NCBI GenBank assembly: GCA_025358235.1
Contig: JANYKH010000307.1
Location: 1-5,853 of the forward strand
DNA: 5,853 nt
Direction: 5' to 3'
Source: Chloroflexota bacterium
GTDB taxonomy: Bacteria > Chloroflexota > Dehalococcoidia > Dehalococcoidales > RBG-16-60-22
The notes under the pieces are model-generated. The model had not been told where the DNA came from. It did not search any database and saw only the letters and a program-made list of their open reading frames with translations. This document shows, one piece after another, positions 5,063 through 5,853 of the stretch. How positions within the stretch are numbered: the stretch's first letter is position 1; each line of letters opens with the position of its first letter. The position numbers and the translations under genes were made by a program.

Positions 5063-5853
5063 CAGAAACAAAAAAAGATGCCTCTGTTTATGACGTCCTC
5101 ATTATTGGGGGGGGGCCGGCCGGTCTCGCAGCGGGCATTTACACCTCACGGTCAAGATTAAAGAGTGCAATTATTGAAAAAGCGATCGTGGGGGGGCAGA
5201 TAGTCAATTCTGAATTAGTTGAGAATTATCCCGCTTTTCCGGAAGGCATCAACGGGTATGATTTGACCCGTCTGATGCAGGAACAGGCGACGAAATTTAA
5301 CCTTGGATTTATTATCGACGAGATAGCTTCCATCCAACCGGGAGTTAACGAATATACCCTGAAGGGCGGCGAAGGCGAATACCGAACGAGAGCGGTTATT
5401 ATCGCCAGCGGGTCGGAAAGGGTAAAGCTGGGCGTGCCCGGCGAAGAGCAATATTCGGGGCGGGGCGTCTCATATTGCGCCACCTGTGATGCCGCGTTTT
5501 TCAAAGACCAGCCGGTGGCGGTGGTAGGGGGCGGCAACGCAGCGCTGGGTGAAGCCTTGGCGCTGGCCAAATTCGCCTCCAAGGTCACGGTCATTCACCG
5601 GCGGGACCAACTGCGCGCCACAAAAATAGTGCAGGAACGGGTGGACGCCGAGCCGAAGATTGATTACATTCTGGAAAGTGAAGTCACTGAAATCGCGGGT
5701 GACACCTTCGTCAAAAAAATAAAAGTGCGTAATCTAAAATCCAAAGCGGAGAAATGGGTGGAGGTGGGGGGAGTCTTTGAAGCGATCGGTTTCCGGCCCA
5801 ACACCGCGTTCATCAAGCCGCTGTTAGCACTTGACGAACTGGGCGCGATCATG
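5059..5853 (+). CDS. trxB: Thioredoxin-disulfide reductase, C-terminus cut by window end
   Basis: The flavoenzyme passes electrons from NADPH through FAD to an internal disulfide and on to thioredoxin. The 265 residues present show the FAD-binding VLIIGGGPAGLAAG (13-26), GGQI (45-48), ENYPAFPEGINGYDL (55-69), IIASGSE (114-120), the redox motif CATC (140-143) in SYCATCDAAFF, and a second nucleotide motif GGGNAA (157-162) followed by HRRDQLR (180-186), the signature of NADPH rather than NADH preference. The last roughly 45 residues, including the second FAD contact, lie beyond the window (usual length about 310). The residue after CATCD is Ala, usually Gly. Three G-runs of 9, 7 and 6 bases (5107-5115, 5190-5196, 5766-5771) encode glycines of the nucleotide motifs and are unusual codon choices. 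It overlaps the small CxxxC gene by ATGA and reduces the trxA product of the same operon. Confidence 0.96.
   Translation, partial: MTETKKDASVYDVLIIGGGPAGLAAGIYTSRSRLKSAIIEKAIVGGQIVNSELVENYPAFPEGINGYDLTRLMQEQATKFNLGFIIDEIASIQPGVNEYTLKGGEGEYRTRAVIIASGSERVKLGVPGEEQYSGRGVSYCATCDAAFFKDQPVAVVGGGNAALGEALALAKFASKVTVIHRRDQLRATKIVQERVDAEPKIDYILESEVTEIAGDTFVKKIKVRNLKSKAEKWVEVGGVFEAIGFRPNTAFIKPLLALDELGAIM

Overview
The window is mid-GC bacterial chromosome with two divergent transcription units separated by a 373-base spacer. The left unit (858 to 1, minus strand) is the beginning of a CheB-CheR fusion protein: a complete methylesterase domain without the usual receiver domain, then the first part of the CheR methyltransferase region, cut by the window edge. 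The right unit (1232 to the end, plus strand) is one tightly packed operon of six genes: an M20-family metallopeptidase/amidohydrolase, a BadF/BcrA/HgdC-type 2-hydroxyacyl-CoA dehydratase activator ATPase with a cysteine-rich tail, the phosphate acyltransferase plsX, thioredoxin trxA, a small CxxxC thioredoxin-like/ArsD-like protein, and thioredoxin reductase trxB (cut by the window end). The junctions are 5 nt, 9 nt, a 26-nt overlap, 3 nt and a 4-nt ATGA overlap, so the six genes are almost certainly co-transcribed and partly translationally coupled.

The host is probably an anaerobe, because the activator keeps both cysteines that hold the very oxygen-sensitive [4Fe-4S] cluster of this family. 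The wording of PlsX and the use of TTG starts would fit an uncultured anaerobic Chloroflexota (Dehalococcoidia-like) or an anaerobic Firmicute, but this is an inference from memory and the phylum is not proven by the window.

The spacer (859-1231) holds a good sigma70-like promoter for the minus-strand fusion gene (TTGAAA, 17 bp, TATTAT), with a repeated TACGTA palindrome over its -35 element that looks like an operator. On the other side there is only a TATAAT with no good -35, placed so close to the peptidase start that its mRNA would have a leader of about 10 nt, in keeping with the lack of a Shine-Dalgarno sequence there.

Functionally the operon joins a hydrolase for N-acyl amino acids or dipeptides, a reductive radical-enzyme activator, entry into phospholipid synthesis and a complete thioredoxin reduction system. 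The last three genes form a natural redox module: TrxB reduces TrxA, and the small CxxxC protein between them is the least understood member. The activator has no dehydratase partner in the window. These two genes are the best places to look for something undescribed; I see no mobile elements, CRISPR arrays, tRNA or rRNA.
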